Shown here in pieces: positions 34,941-45,215 of a DNA stretch of 64,000 bases. Origin of the DNA: Prochlorococcaceae cyanobacterium jk18x22bins.40 (GTDB lineage Bacteria > Cyanobacteriota > Cyanobacteriia > PCC-6307 > Cyanobiaceae). The position numbers were made by a program, and so were the translations under genes. Each line of letters starts with the position of its first letter. Position 1 is the stretch's first letter. A model generated the notes under the pieces. The model worked only from the letters and a program-made list of their open reading frames with translations. It made no database searches and was not told the origin of the DNA. The stretch covers positions 1 through 64,000 of the forward strand of contig JAJDVL010000047.1 in assembly GCA_022826155.1 (NCBI GenBank), written 5' to 3'.

Positions 34941-35710
34941 GGCCCCACAGTGCCATAGCGGCGCTGACGTTGCTGAAAATCCCTCAGGGCAGTGGCCAGG
35001 GCTGCCTGGTCAAAGTCCGGCCAGAGTACGTCGGTGATATGAATCTCGGCATAGGCCAGTTGCCAGAGCAAAAAATTGCTGATCCGAAACTCCCCACTGG
35101 TGCGAATCAACAGGTCGGGATCAGGATCACCAGCCGTGAGCAACAGGTTGGCAAAACGGGCCTCGTTGATGTCGTCAGGCTCCAGGACGCCTTGTCGCAC
35201 GTCCTGCGCCAGCCGACGGGCCACCTGGACCAGTTCATGGCGCCCCCCATAGTTGGTGCAGACATTCAGATGGACCCTGTCGTTGCGTGCGGTGCGGGCT
35301 GTGGCCTGGGCAATGTGTTCCTGCAGGCCCAAGGGCAGACCATCCAGATCCCCCAGGAAGCGCAGGCGCACCTGGGCCTGATCCAGTTCGTTCAGCTCCT
35401 GCTTGAGCACTTGCTCAAACAAGGCCATGAGAAAACTCACCTCCTCATCGGGGCGCTGCCAATTTTCCGTGGAAAAGGCATAGGTGGTGAGGGCCGGAAT
35501 GCCCCAGTGGCCACAGAGTTGCAGCAGACGCTTCAACGCCTGCACCCCCATCTGGTGGCCCCGTACGCGGGGGAGGCGACGTTGTTGGGCCCAACGACCG
35601 TTGCCGTCCATGATCACCGCCAAATGCCGCGGCAGGCGCGTCGTGTCCAAATCGCCTGGCAGCGCCATCAACGGACTGGTATCCCCAGGGTGGGCTGTGG
35701 CGCGTTGCAT
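34937..35710 (-). CDS. uppS: Isoprenyl (undecaprenyl) diphosphate synthase
   Basis: Cis-prenyltransferase that makes the lipid carrier for peptidoglycan and related polymers. Motifs are [16 protein letters not shown] near 28-43 (the catalytic Asp), [23 protein letters not shown] near 78 and [19 protein letters not shown] near 203-221. The first 25 residues are a variable extension. The ATG immediately follows the cdaA stop (TGAATG), suggesting translational coupling in the order lysA-cdaA-uppS-bioB. Confidence 0.95.
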   Translation of the reverse strand: MQRATAHPGDTSPLMALPGDLDTTRLPRHLAVIMDGNGRWAQQRRLPRVRGHQMGVQALKRLLQLCGHWGIPALTTYAFSTENWQRPDEEVSFLMALFEQVLKQELNELDQAQVRLRFLGDLDGLPLGLQEHIAQATARTARNDRVHLNVCTNYGGRHELVQVARRLAQDVRQGVLEPDDINEARFANLLLTAGDPDPDLLIRTSGEFRISNFLLWQLAYAEIHITDVLWPDFDQAALATALRDFQQRQRRYGTVGP

Positions 35711-36529
35711 TCAGGAAGCTCTGAGGGAGCGCCGGGCCGCCGTGGATTCACCAGGGTCCTGAACCAGATTCTTCATGGCGGCCTCCAAAAGCTCCTTCAG
35801 GCGGCTGCTGGTGATGGGCCGTTCCAGGTGTCCCAGTTGCGCCAGGGAAATGGTGCCGGTTTCTTCCGAGACCACAACACAGAGGCACTGGTCAAAGCGT
35901 TCAGTCATGCCTACCGCAGCCAAGTGGCGGGTGCCAAAGCGGCTGGTCCTTTGCCGGGCCAGGGGCAGGATGACCCCAGCCGAGACAATCCGCTCACCCC
36001 GCACCAGCACGGCGCCGTCATGGATGGGGGAGTTGACGGAAAAAATGTTGAGCAGCAACTCGATGGAGAGGATTGCATCCATCGGAATGCCAGGGGTGAT
36101 AAAATCATCATCTTGCAGGTCGCTGCCAAGATCCACGAGGACCAAGGCGCCGCGTCGACTTTGAGACATGCGTCCTGCGGCCTCGCCGATCACGTTGACG
36201 GCATCCTTATTGTAAAAGCTCTTGGAGTTTCGTCCCAGAAGTTGGCCCCAGCGGCCGCTGCCCAGTAGATCCAGAAGACGGCGCAGATCGGACTGCAGCA
36301 AGAACGCCAACGCCAGACCGCAAACCAGCACCATGGCCTGAATGAGCCTGTCGGTGAGGGGAAGGGGGGACTGCCGCTGCTGCACCAGCCAGCCCAAGAT
36401 CACCAGGAGCAGGTAGCCCCTGATCAAACCCTGCGTGCGAATTCCACGTCCCCTGGTTCTGTTCAGCACCAGAAAGGCAAGGAGGCATGCCAGCAGAATG
36501 TCAAGGGCCTGCAGGAGCCACAAGACCAT
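35711..36529 (-). CDS. cdaA: Diadenylate cyclase CdaA (c-di-AMP synthase)
   Basis: Makes c-di-AMP, which controls potassium and osmotic balance in cyanobacteria and Gram-positives. The 272-residue protein has three N-terminal membrane spans (about 3-25, 38-52, 62-82) and a DAC domain with INDGA-type HDGAVLVRGERIVSAGVILPL near 170 and FGTRHLAAVGMTER near 200 (family RHRAA). The SEETGTISLA motif near 222 is intact. The ATG at 36529 is chosen because the upstream frame is inside lysA. It overlaps neither neighbour and starts 29 bp after the lysA stop. Confidence 0.93.
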   Translation of the reverse strand: MVLWLLQALDILLACLLAFLVLNRTRGRGIRTQGLIRGYLLLVILGWLVQQRQSPLPLTDRLIQAMVLVCGLALAFLLQSDLRRLLDLLGSGRWGQLLGRNSKSFYNKDAVNVIGEAAGRMSQSRRGALVLVDLGSDLQDDDFITPGIPMDAILSIELLLNIFSVNSPIHDGAVLVRGERIVSAGVILPLARQRTSRFGTRHLAAVGMTERFDQCLCVVVSEETGTISLAQLGHLERPITSSRLKELLEAAMKNLVQDPGESTAARRSLRAS

Positions 36530-36557
36530 GCCGTGCCTGCAATCAACTGGCTCTACC

Positions 36558-37940
36558 TTATTGGGACAGGGCTGGATTGGCGCAGATGTCCGGCAAAATA
36601 TCCCAGCGCAACAGATCCTGATGGGTTTCCCGGCGTTGCACCAGTTGGGCTTGCCCTCCCTGTACCAACACCGCCGCGGGTCGGGGGATGCGGTTGTAGT
36701 TAGAGGCCATGGAGGCGTTGTAGGCCCCCGTGGCCAGTACCGCCAGCAGATCCCCACTGGCCACAGGGGGCAGGGAAATGTTATGCAGCAACACATCCCC
36801 GGATTCGCAGTGCTTGCCCGCCACGGTGACGGTGTCTGTGGCTGCGTCCCGGCAACGCTGGGGCAAGCAGGCCGTATAGCGGGATTGGTAGGTGATGGGC
36901 CGGGGATTGTCGCTCATGCCCCCATCCACGGCAACGTAGGTGCGCACCCCGGGGATCTCCTTGCGGCTGCCCACCTGATACAGGGTCAGCCCCGCTGTGG
37001 CCACAAGGGAGCGGCCCGGTTCACAGAGCAGGCGGGGGAGGGGTTGTTGATGCTGACGACAGGCGGCCACCACAGCGGCACTCACGGCTTGGACCCAGGC
37101 CGCAATGGCGGGGGGATCGTCACTGGCCACGTAACGCACTCCCAGGCCCCCCCCCACGTTCAAATCCTTGGGGTGATGCCCCAGCGCCCGGGCCCGACCC
37201 ATGGCCTTCACCATGACTGCCGCCAGGTCTTCATGGGGCTGCAGCTCAAAAATCTGGGAACCAATGTGGGCATGGAGCCCGGCCACTGCCGCCCATGACG
37301 CCGTGGCCAGTCGCCGTAGCACGGCATCCAGTTCTTCCAGGTCAAAACCGAATTTGCTGTCCAGATGGCCAGTGCGGATGTACTCGTGGGTGTGGCATTC
37401 GATCCCCGGCGTAAAGCGGATCAACAGCCGCACCCGTTGCTCCCGCTGGCTGCAGAGGCTTTCCAGCAGATCCAGCTCCAACCAGTTGTCCAGCACCACG
37501 GTCACGCCGTGCTCCAGCGCCAACCTCAGCTCGTCCCGGGACTTGTTGTTGCCATGGAGGACCATGTTGCGAGGATCCATGCCGCCGCCCAGAGCAGTGA
37601 GAAGCTCCCCAGCCGAGACCGCATCCAATCCCAGCCCCTCGCTGGCCACCAGGGCCGCCATGGCAAGGCTGCTATGGGCCTTGGAGGCGTAAAGCACGAG
37701 AGATTTGCCGGGGTAGTGGCGCACCAGGGCACGGCAATAGGCTTGGCAGCCCGCCCGCAGGGTGGTTTCATCCAGCACGTAAAGAGGTGTGCCATGGTGA
37801 GCCGCCAGATCAGTCAGGCGACACCCACCCACCCACAATTGACCCTCCTGGTCAACCTCTGCGCCCAATGGGGCCAGGTTGCGGTTGGGACTCTGGACAT
37901 CAACGTCCTCTTCGTACGGGCGGAAGTGTGGCGAAGACAT
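36558..37940 (-). CDS. lysA: Diaminopimelate decarboxylase
   Basis: PLP enzyme for the last step of lysine synthesis. Key features are YASKAHSS (the PLP lysine, about residue 86), VDNWLEL-type loops, GLHAHIGSQIFEL near 222, LNVGGGLGV near 265, CEPGRSLVATAG near 310 and HCESGDVL near 385 with the catalytic Cys. Length 460 is usual. A promoter is expected in the 141-bp spacer shared with the divergent clpC. dapF is 17 kb away. Confidence 0.95.
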   Translation of the reverse strand: MSSPHFRPYEEDVDVQSPNRNLAPLGAEVDQEGQLWVGGCRLTDLAAHHGTPLYVLDETTLRAGCQAYCRALVRHYPGKSLVLYASKAHSSLAMAALVASEGLGLDAVSAGELLTALGGGMDPRNMVLHGNNKSRDELRLALEHGVTVVLDNWLELDLLESLCSQREQRVRLLIRFTPGIECHTHEYIRTGHLDSKFGFDLEELDAVLRRLATASWAAVAGLHAHIGSQIFELQPHEDLAAVMVKAMGRARALGHHPKDLNVGGGLGVRYVASDDPPAIAAWVQAVSAAVVAACRQHQQPLPRLLCEPGRSLVATAGLTLYQVGSRKEIPGVRTYVAVDGGMSDNPRPITYQSRYTACLPQRCRDAATDTVTVAGKHCESGDVLLHNISLPPVASGDLLAVLATGAYNASMASNYNRIPRPAAVLVQGGQAQLVQRRETHQDLLRWDILPDICANPALSQ

Positions 37941-38081
37941 GGGGCAACGAAAAACTTGGGTGAAAATCTGAACCGTGCGACAACCAGCAGGGCCGGTTAT
38001 CTGGTCATGGCTTTACTCCTTCGGGTTTCCCCAATGGCTGCCTGGCCCTGGTAGCTTGCAATCACAAGGTCCCTGTGACGG

Positions 38082-40634
38082 ATGTTCGAGCGGTTCACGG
38101 AAAAAGCCATCAAGGTCATCATGGTTGCCCAGGAGGAGGCGCGCCGCCTTGGGCACAACTTCGTTGGCACGGAGCAGATCCTTCTGGGTCTCATTGGGGA
38201 AGCAACAGGCGTGGCGGCCAAGGTTCTCAAGTCCATGGGTGTCACCCTCAAGGATGCACGGGTGGAGGTGGAGAAGGTCATCGGTCGCGGCTCCGGCTTT
38301 GTGGCGGTGGAGATTCCCTTTACCCCCCGTGCCAAACGAGTGTTGGAACTCTCCCTGGAAGAAGCCCGCCAACTGGGCCACAACTACATCGGCACGGAAC
38401 ACCTGCTGCTTGGGCTGATCCGGGAAGGGGAAGGTGTGGCGGCCCGGGTGCTGGAGAACCTGGGGGTGGACCTGGCCAAGGTGCGGACCCAGGTGATCCG
38501 TATGTTGGGAGAAACCGCCGAGGTCACCAGTGGCGGCGGGAAAGGCAGCAACAAGACCCCCACCCTGGATGAATTCGGCAGCAACCTGACCCAATTGGCC
38601 GGCAACGGCAAGCTGGATCCCGTGGTGGGGCGTCAGCAGGAGATTGACAGGGTCATTCAGATTCTGGTGCGCCGCACCAAAAACAACCCCGTCCTGGTGG
38701 GCGAGCCCGGTGTGGGCAAAACAGCCATTGCCGAAGGCTTGGCCCAGCGCATTGCCAGCGGGGAAATTCCCGGCATCCTGGAAGGGAAGCGGGTGCTCAC
38801 GCTGGATATTGGCCTGCTGGTGGCGGGCACCAAGTATCGCGGTGAGTTTGAGGAGCGCCTCAAGAAAATCATGGAGGAAATCCGCAGCGCCGGTAACGTG
38901 ATACTGGTCATTGACGAGGTGCATACCCTCATTGGCGCCGGCGCGGCAGAGGGGGCCATTGACGCCGCCAATATCCTCAAGCCCGCCCTGGCCCGTGGTG
39001 AACTGCAATGTATTGGCGCCACCACCCTGGACGAATATCGCAAGCACATTGAGCGGGACGCCGCCCTGGAGCGCCGCTTCCAGCCGGTCACCGTTGGCGA
39101 GCCCTCCGTAGCGGACACTGTCACCATCCTCTACGGACTGCGGGAGCGCTACGAGCAGCACCATAACCTCAAGATCACCGATGAAGCCCTGACGGCGGCA
39201 GCCAATCTGGGGGACCGCTACATCAGCGACCGCTACCTGCCGGACAAAGCCATTGACCTGATTGACGAAGCCGGCAGTCGGGTGCGTCTGCTGAACTCCA
39301 AGCTGCCCACGGCAGCACGGGAACTGGATCGGCAACTTCGTCAGGTGTTGACCCAAAAAGACGAGGCCGTGCGGGATCAGGATTTTGCCAAGGCTGGTCA
39401 ACTGCGGGATCAGGAGGTGGAGCTGAAACAGCAGATTCGCGACATCATTCAAGGCAGCCGCAACAAGACGGAATCCTCCGCCACGGCGGAGGCCGGCACT
39501 GGGAACGTTGAGCCCAGCTTTGGCGCTGACGGCTCCCCCCTGGTGACGGAAGAGGACATTGCCGCCATCGTGGCCTCATGGACCGGTGTCCCTGTGCAGA
39601 AGCTTACCGAGAAGGAATCGGTCAAACTGCTCAATATCGAAGACACCCTGCATCAACGTCTCATCGGCCAGGACGAGGCGGTAAAAGCGGTGGCAAAAGC
39701 CATCCGCCGGGCTCGGGTCGGTCTCAAAAACCCCAGTCGGCCCATTGCCAGCTTTATCTTTTCCGGCCCCACCGGCGTGGGGAAAACCGAACTCACCAAA
39801 GCACTGGCCGCCTACTTCTTCGGTAGCGAGGAGGCCATGATTCGTATGGACATGTCTGAATATATGGAGCGCCATACGGTCAGCAAACTGATTGGCTCAC
39901 CACCGGGCTATGTGGGCTTCAATGAAGGGGGCCAGTTGACCGAAGCCGTGCGGCGGCGTCCCTACACGGTGATTCTGTTTGACGAGATCGAGAAAGCCCA
40001 TCCGGACATCTTTAATTTGCTGCTCCAGCTCCTGGAAGACGGCCATCTGACAGACTCTAAAGGGCGCAAGGTCAACTTCAAGAACACCTTGGTGATCATG
40101 ACCTCCAACATTGGTTCGAAGGTGATTGAAAAAGGCGGCGGCGGCCTGGGATTTGAGTTCTCCGAAGACAACGAAGAAGAAGCCCGCTACACGCGAATTC
40201 GCTCCCTTGTGAACGAGGAATTCAAAAATTATTTCCGTCCGGAGTTTCTGAACCGTCTTGACGAGGTCATCGTGTTCCGTCAACTCACCAAGGCGGAGGT
40301 GAAGCAGATTGCCTCCATTATGCTCAACGAGGTGTTTGAGCGGATGCAGGAGAAGGAGATTACTCTCTCCGTCACGGAAGCCTTCCAGGATCGTCTGGTG
40401 GAAGAGGGGTATAATCCCTCCTATGGAGCACGCCCCCTGCGCCGGGCCGTGATGCGCCTGCTGGAAGACAGCTTGGCGGAAGAGTTCCTGAATGGCACCA
40501 TCCAGGAAGGTGACCATGCCCTTGTGGACGTGGATGATCAGAAAAAAGTAGTCGTCCGCCGCCAGAGCAGCACAAGCAATACAGACAATACGGCCTTCCC
40601 CGAGGCACAGCCAACCTCGGCGGTCAGCCTCTAG
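38082..40634 (+). CDS. clpC: ATP-dependent Clp protease ATP-binding subunit ClpC
   Basis: An 850-residue HSP100 unfoldase. The Clp N-domain has two repeats (about 3-140, [20 protein letters not shown] and [20 protein letters not shown]). AAA1 has Walker [13 protein letters not shown] near 206. The middle region (about 410-455) carries the ClpC-type M-domain/UVR-like segment [23 protein letters not shown]2 has [13 protein letters not shown] near 563. The VGF ClpP-docking loop occurs as YVGFNEGG in AAA2-like context. It partners ClpP in protein turnover and is the standard essential cyanobacterial paralogue. Confidence 0.97.
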   Translation: MFERFTEKAIKVIMVAQEEARRLGHNFVGTEQILLGLIGEATGVAAKVLKSMGVTLKDARVEVEKVIGRGSGFVAVEIPFTPRAKRVLELSLEEARQLGHNYIGTEHLLLGLIREGEGVAARVLENLGVDLAKVRTQVIRMLGETAEVTSGGGKGSNKTPTLDEFGSNLTQLAGNGKLDPVVGRQQEIDRVIQILVRRTKNNPVLVGEPGVGKTAIAEGLAQRIASGEIPGILEGKRVLTLDIGLLVAGTKYRGEFEERLKKIMEEIRSAGNVILVIDEVHTLIGAGAAEGAIDAANILKPALARGELQCIGATTLDEYRKHIERDAALERRFQPVTVGEPSVADTVTILYGLRERYEQHHNLKITDEALTAAANLGDRYISDRYLPDKAIDLIDEAGSRVRLLNSKLPTAARELDRQLRQVLTQKDEAVRDQDFAKAGQLRDQEVELKQQIRDIIQGSRNKTESSATAEAGTGNVEPSFGADGSPLVTEEDIAAIVASWTGVPVQKLTEKESVKLLNIEDTLHQRLIGQDEAVKAVAKAIRRARVGLKNPSRPIASFIFSGPTGVGKTELTKALAAYFFGSEEAMIRMDMSEYMERHTVSKLIGSPPGYVGFNEGGQLTEAVRRRPYTVILFDEIEKAHPDIFNLLLQLLEDGHLTDSKGRKVNFKNTLVIMTSNIGSKVIEKGGGGLGFEFSEDNEEEARYTRIRSLVNEEFKNYFRPEFLNRLDEVIVFRQLTKAEVKQIASIMLNEVFERMQEKEITLSVTEAFQDRLVEEGYNPSYGARPLRRAVMRLLEDSLAEEFLNGTIQEGDHALVDVDDQKKVVVRRQSSTSNTDNTAFPEAQPTSAVSL

Positions 40635-40655
40635 CGTCCCGTTCAGGCCCCTGCC

Positions 40656-41813
40656 ATGGCAGATCTCGCCCCATTCATCCCTGCCGTGGCTGGATCTGTT
40701 GACCTGGCGGCTGTCCATGCCATTGCGCCCCAACAAGTGGTGCGTGGCCCCGGCGCACTTCGGGAAGCTCTGCCTCGGTTGCGTGACCTGACGTCACGTC
40801 CGGTGCTGTTGGGGCGCTCCCCGGCCATGGCCCCCCACCGCCGGGCGCTGGCCCGACAGCTCCAGCTTGCCGATGCTCAGCAGTTGCTGCTGCACCACGA
40901 TTGTTGTGATCGCGATCTTCTGCGGCTGGAGACAAACATCCGTCAACTTGAGGCTGACGGCGTGATCGCCCTTGGAGGCGGCAAGGTGTTGGATGCCGGG
41001 AAATTGTTGGCCCACCGCTGCGGGCTGCCTTGCGTCACCATTCCCGCCAGTGCCGCCACCTGTGCCGGATGGACGGCCCTGGCCAACGTCTACAGCGAGA
41101 CTGGGGCGTTTATCCATGACGTGTCTCTGGATCGTTGCCCGGAGTTGATGGTCTTTGACCATCAACTCATTGCCACGGCGCCGATACGCACCATGGTCAG
41201 TGGCATTGCCGATGCCATGGCCAAGTGGTATGAAGCATCCCTCAGCAGTGGCCACAGCCAGGACACCCTGGTGCGCCAAGCAGTGGAGCAGGCCAGGCTG
41301 TTGCGGGACCAGTTGCTGCTGGAGTGTGAAGACGCTCTTGCCCATCCCGGCGGCGCAGCGTGGCGGCGGGTGGTGGAGAATTCTGGCCTCACGGCCGGAC
41401 TCATCGGCGGCCTTGGCGGTGCCCGCTGTCGTACCGCAGCGGCCCACGCGGTTCACAACGGCCTCACCCAGTTGGCCCCCTGCCGCCACTGGCTCCACGG
41501 GGAAAAGGTGGCCGTGGGGATCCTGGTGCAGTTGCGCCTGGAGGAAGCAGTGGGGAATCAACCCTTGGCCGCCGTGGCCCGGGACCAACTCCTCCAGGTG
41601 TACGACAAGCTGGGGCTGCCCACCAGCCTGGCGGAGCTTGGCCTCAGGGAGCTGGACGCCGACCGGTTGGAGGTGGTGTGCCGCTTCACCTGCCGGGAGG
41701 GTTCGGACCTGCACCGCCTTCCCTTTGCGGTGACGCCAACCCAGCTTGAGGAAGCTCTGCGCTTTTGCGCTGAACCCCGGCAGGCGCCCCAGCCGGTGCA
41801 GCCCCGGGGCTAG
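40656..41813 (+). CDS. Iron-containing alcohol dehydrogenase family protein (glycerol dehydrogenase-like)
   Basis: A 385-residue group III dehydrogenase related to GldA and glycerol-1-phosphate dehydrogenases. The NAD-binding GVIALGGGKVLDAGKLLAH lies near 105, PASAATCAGWTALANVY near 130, and the metal ligands Asp (GIADAMAKW near 190) and His (HAVHNGLTQL near 270, HWLHGEKVAVGI near 285) are in place. Substrate is unknown; family members reduce or oxidise small polyols or aldehydes. It follows clpC by 21 bp on the same strand. Confidence 0.85.
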   Translation: MADLAPFIPAVAGSVDLAAVHAIAPQQVVRGPGALREALPRLRDLTSRPVLLGRSPAMAPHRRALARQLQLADAQQLLLHHDCCDRDLLRLETNIRQLEADGVIALGGGKVLDAGKLLAHRCGLPCVTIPASAATCAGWTALANVYSETGAFIHDVSLDRCPELMVFDHQLIATAPIRTMVSGIADAMAKWYEASLSSGHSQDTLVRQAVEQARLLRDQLLLECEDALAHPGGAAWRRVVENSGLTAGLIGGLGGARCRTAAAHAVHNGLTQLAPCRHWLHGEKVAVGILVQLRLEEAVGNQPLAAVARDQLLQVYDKLGLPTSLAELGLRELDADRLEVVCRFTCREGSDLHRLPFAVTPTQLEEALRFCAEPRQAPQPVQPRG

Positions 41814-41826
41814 CACCAGCCAGGCC

Positions 41827-42456
41827 ATGGCCCATCCCGTCCTGAACCTGGTGCGCCATGGCCTTCAACTCTGGCTGCGGGGTCAATGTGATGCTCTGGA
41901 CCACCTGCAGTTGGACCTGGATGGAACACCCAAGGGGCTGCTCAAGGGACGTTTGGACGCAGCCTGCCTCCAGGCCCGAGGCGTTGTCCGGGGAGCGTTG
42001 CGTCTGCGGCGCGCCATCATCACGTGCCGAGACCTGCAACTGGACCTGGGCCGCCTCCGCCCTGGCTTGCCCCTGCCCCTGGCTGCACCCTTGAGCGTCA
42101 CGCTGGATCTGTGGTGGTCTGCCGTGGATCTCCAGCACATGGTGCTGGGTGCTGGAGACGCCGCCATGGGGGTGGCGCTGTTGACCCATTTCCGCGGGCC
42201 GAGCGCCGGGAACTGCCGCGGCTGGCAGCTCCAGATAACAGATGCAGGTCTCCGCCTCCTGCCCCCCACTCGGCAGAACCAAACCCCGCCGCTCCTGTTA
42301 CAACTGGAGGCAGTGGATCATGAAATTGTCGTTCATGGGGAAGAGGCCCCGGATCGACCCACCACCATTCCCGTAGATCCGGCCATTTGCATTCACGAGT
42401 TGCGACTTGACGCCCAGCACCTTCGCCTACGGGGTGAGGCGTTGGTGAGGCCTTGA
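41827..42456 (+). CDS. DUF2993 (LmeA-like) protein
   Basis: A 209-residue protein of the DUF2993 type: an elongated beta-rich fold with repeated leucine-rich strands such as LDLDGTPKGLLKGRLDAACL near 27-47 and ITCRDLQLDLGRL near 66. LmeA relatives bind phospholipids in cell-envelope maintenance, but here no signal peptide is evident. The ATG at 41827 is preferred over the longer frame from 41746, which overlaps the dehydrogenase. Family assignment comes from the strand pattern and position in cyanobacterial genomes, so moderately sure. Confidence 0.7.
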   Translation: MAHPVLNLVRHGLQLWLRGQCDALDHLQLDLDGTPKGLLKGRLDAACLQARGVVRGALRLRRAIITCRDLQLDLGRLRPGLPLPLAAPLSVTLDLWWSAVDLQHMVLGAGDAAMGVALLTHFRGPSAGNCRGWQLQITDAGLRLLPPTRQNQTPPLLLQLEAVDHEIVVHGEEAPDRPTTIPVDPAICIHELRLDAQHLRLRGEALVRP

Positions 42457-42615
42457 GCCAACTCACGGGCGCTGGGTCCGGCAGTCGCTCCGGAAGGTCC
42501 CTTCCCGGAACCATTGCCCTGGTCACATCCCGGGAAATGTTCGGGAACCCGGACTGAAGGTTCAACCAGGCTGAGGACTGCCTAACCTACAGAGGCCAGG
42601 CCCTATTCCGCCGCA

Positions 42616-44244
42616 GTGGAGAGTTTTCCCTATCTGAGCGTCGCCATCCTGTTTCCCATTGCAGCGGCGTTCTTCATCCCCTTCCTCCCGGATCCCGGCG
42701 ACGGCTCCCGCATCCGCTGGTATGCCCTCACCATCTCCCTGGCGGACTTTCTCGTCACGGTGGCGGGCTTTCTCAATGGCTACGACCCCAGTGTGGACGG
42801 TCTGCAACTGGTGGAGCAGGTGCGTTGGCTACCGGAACTGGGGCTGGGTTGGTCCGTGGGCGCAGACGGGCTCTCCATGCCCCTCATCCTGCTGACCACG
42901 TTCATCACCAGCCTGGCCATCCTGGCGGCCTGGCCCGTCACCTTCAAGCCGCGGTTGTTTCACGTGCTCATGCTGGCCATGTGCGGTGGCCAGGTGGCGG
43001 TGTTTGCCGTGCAGGACATGTTGCTCTTCTTCCTGGCCTGGGAGTTGGAATTGATTCCCGTCTATCTGCTCCTGGCCATCTGGGGGGGCAAGAAACGGCA
43101 ATACGCCGCCACCAAGTTCATCCTCTACACTGCGGGCAGCTCATTATTCATCCTGGTGGCGGGGCTGGCCATGGGCTTCCAGGGGGACGGTCCCCCCAGC
43201 TTTGCCTATGGGGACATTGCCGCCAAGCCCCTGGGATTGGCCTTCCAGGTGCTCTGCTACTCCGGCCTGCTCATTGCCTTTGGTGTCAAGCTGCCCGTTG
43301 TGCCGCTGCACACCTGGTTACCGGATGCCCATGGGGAAGCCACCGCCCCGGTTCACATGCTCCTGGCTGGCATTCTTCTCAAGATGGGCGGCTATGCCTT
43401 GCTCCGCTTCAATGCCCAGATGCTGCCCGAGGCCCATGCCCAGTTTGCGCCGCTGCTGGTGGTTCTGGGAGTGGTCAACATCATCTACGCCGCGTTGACC
43501 TCCTTTGCGCAGCGCAACCTGAAACGCAAGATCGCCTACAGTTCCATCAGCCACATGGGCTTTGTGCTCATCGGCGTGGCCAGCTTTTCTCCACTGGCCA
43601 CCAGCGGCGCCATGTTGCAGATGATCAGCCACGGCCTCATCGGCGCCAGCCTCTTCTTCCTGGTGGGGGCCACCTACGACCGCACCCACACCCTGATGCT
43701 GGATGAAATGGGCGGTGTGGGCCAGCAGATGCGCAAGATGTTTGCCCTCTGGACCACCTGTTCCCTTGCCTCCCTGGCCCTGCCCGGCATGAGTGGTTTC
43801 GTGGCGGAGTTGATGGTGTTTGTGGGGTTTGCCACCAGCGATGCCTACAGCCTGGTCTTCCGGGTGGTGATCGTGTCCATGGCGGCTGTGGGGGTGATCC
43901 TGACGCCCATCTATCTTCTGTCCATGCTGCGGGAGATTTTCTTTGGCCAGGAAAACCGGAGTCTCATGGAGTACAACCGTCTTCGCGATGCGGAGCCCCG
44001 GGAGATTTACATCATTTCCTGCCTTCTGGTGCCCATCATCAGCATCGGCCTCTACCCACGTCTCACCACGGAGACCTACCGCGCCACCATAGAAACCCTG
44101 GTCCAGCAAAACCGCAGTGCTCTCGTGTCATCCACAGGGATTCCCCCGAGTCGGACTCCACCGGCCCTGGCCACGGCCGTCCTGCCGGATGGAATTCCTC
44201 TCTTGTCCCCACTGGCTGCCGAGTTAAGACAGGCTTACCATTAA
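42616..44244 (+). CDS. ndhD: NAD(P)H-quinone oxidoreductase chain 4 (NdhD)
   Basis: A proton-pumping subunit of cyanobacterial NDH-1, with about 14 membrane helices. Conserved features include [19 protein letters not shown] near 75-95, the charged helix [15 protein letters not shown] near 137 with the key Glu, and [27 protein letters not shown]-type sequence near 235-260 with its Lys. [17 protein letters not shown] near 300 is also present. The start is GTG at 42616. The length of 542 fits the NdhD1 type used in respiration and cyclic electron flow. About 160 bp upstream is non-coding and should hold its promoter. Confidence 0.96.
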   Translation: MESFPYLSVAILFPIAAAFFIPFLPDPGDGSRIRWYALTISLADFLVTVAGFLNGYDPSVDGLQLVEQVRWLPELGLGWSVGADGLSMPLILLTTFITSLAILAAWPVTFKPRLFHVLMLAMCGGQVAVFAVQDMLLFFLAWELELIPVYLLLAIWGGKKRQYAATKFILYTAGSSLFILVAGLAMGFQGDGPPSFAYGDIAAKPLGLAFQVLCYSGLLIAFGVKLPVVPLHTWLPDAHGEATAPVHMLLAGILLKMGGYALLRFNAQMLPEAHAQFAPLLVVLGVVNIIYAALTSFAQRNLKRKIAYSSISHMGFVLIGVASFSPLATSGAMLQMISHGLIGASLFFLVGATYDRTHTLMLDEMGGVGQQMRKMFALWTTCSLASLALPGMSGFVAELMVFVGFATSDAYSLVFRVVIVSMAAVGVILTPIYLLSMLREIFFGQENRSLMEYNRLRDAEPREIYIISCLLVPIISIGLYPRLTTETYRATIETLVQQNRSALVSSTGIPPSRTPPALATAVLPDGIPLLSPLAAELRQAYH

Positions 44245-44250
44245 GCCAGC

Positions 44251-45174
44251 ATGGCCGCTGTCGTTCCAGGGGCCAGGGGAGTACGCTTGGGCACCACCGA
44301 CGGCAGCAGAGTGGCCATCCGCCTTCTCCAGGAGGCTGTCGAGCGGGGCGACCTGGATCCGTGGGACGTAGACGTGATCGCTGTGGTGGATGGCTTCCTC
44401 GACCAATTGCAAGTGCGTATGGCCCTGCCAAGGCTGGCCAGTGGTCCAGGTGGTAGTTATGAGCAGGACCTGGCGGAGAGTAGCGAGGCTTTTTTGGCGG
44501 CCTCCGTTCTGGTGGCGCTGAAGGCCAGGATTCTGGAGCAGGACATCTTGCCTCTGGATGTGGATGGGGATGAGGAGGACGTCCTTGACGACGAGGATGA
44601 TCCAGAAGCTGGCGGGTCGGAATCGCTGCCGATGTTGCCCCTGCATGCCGAGGAGCACTTGAAACGCCGTCTTGTGGCGGCGCCGCCTCTGCGGCGCACT
44701 GTGACCTTGGGGGAGCTGATCCGGAGTCTTGAGACCATGGCCACCCAACTGGAGCAGCAGGAGGCCACCAGCAGACGCCGGAACCGCACCAGGCCCTTCA
44801 GCCGACGTCATGCCGTGGCCCAGGTGGCGGCCCTGGCCCATCGGGAGAAGCTGCCGGAGACCACGGCCGCACTGGATCGATTCTTGGACCACTGGGCCGA
44901 CGGCGGCGGTGCGTTTGAGGAATTGGTCTGTGCCTGGGACCAAGTGGCACCTGACGACCTGGACCGGGATCGGGTCGGCGTGTTCTGGGCGTTGCTGTTC
45001 CTCTGTAGCCAGGGCAGGGTGGATCTCCGGCAGGAGCAGGGTCTGTATGGCCCCCTCACCATTCGGGTCCTGCCATGCCCCCGGATTGGACGGGAGCCTC
45101 GGATCAGGCAGGAAGCACAGGCGACCCCCAGACGCGTGGCGGCGCTGCGGATGGCTCCACCACGCGCAGCCTGA
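44251..45174 (+). CDS. scpA: Segregation and condensation protein A
   Basis: Kleisin subunit that bridges SMC heads during chromosome condensation. The 307-residue protein has the N-terminal ScpA core (LLQEAVERGDLDPWDVDVIAVVDGFLDQL, shown in parts at about 24-52, then FLAASVLVALKARILEQD near 88). An acidic linker (DGDEEDVLDDEDDPE, about 110-125) follows. The C-terminal winged helix (about 240-285) has VGVFWALLFLCSQGRVDLRQE. It starts 6 bp after ndhD. scpB is not in the window. Confidence 0.88.
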   Translation: MAAVVPGARGVRLGTTDGSRVAIRLLQEAVERGDLDPWDVDVIAVVDGFLDQLQVRMALPRLASGPGGSYEQDLAESSEAFLAASVLVALKARILEQDILPLDVDGDEEDVLDDEDDPEAGGSESLPMLPLHAEEHLKRRLVAAPPLRRTVTLGELIRSLETMATQLEQQEATSRRRNRTRPFSRRHAVAQVAALAHREKLPETTAALDRFLDHWADGGGAFEELVCAWDQVAPDDLDRDRVGVFWALLFLCSQGRVDLRQEQGLYGPLTIRVLPCPRIGREPRIRQEAQATPRRVAALRMAPPRAA

Positions 45175-45215
45175 GCGGGCTTGGTACATTCAAGGCTCTC
45201 AAGACAAGGTCGCTC

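Noticed and set aside
38013-39452. 479-codon minus-strand frame opposite clpC
   Set aside because: Complement of the highly conserved clpC; composition reflects the reverse of ClpC codons.
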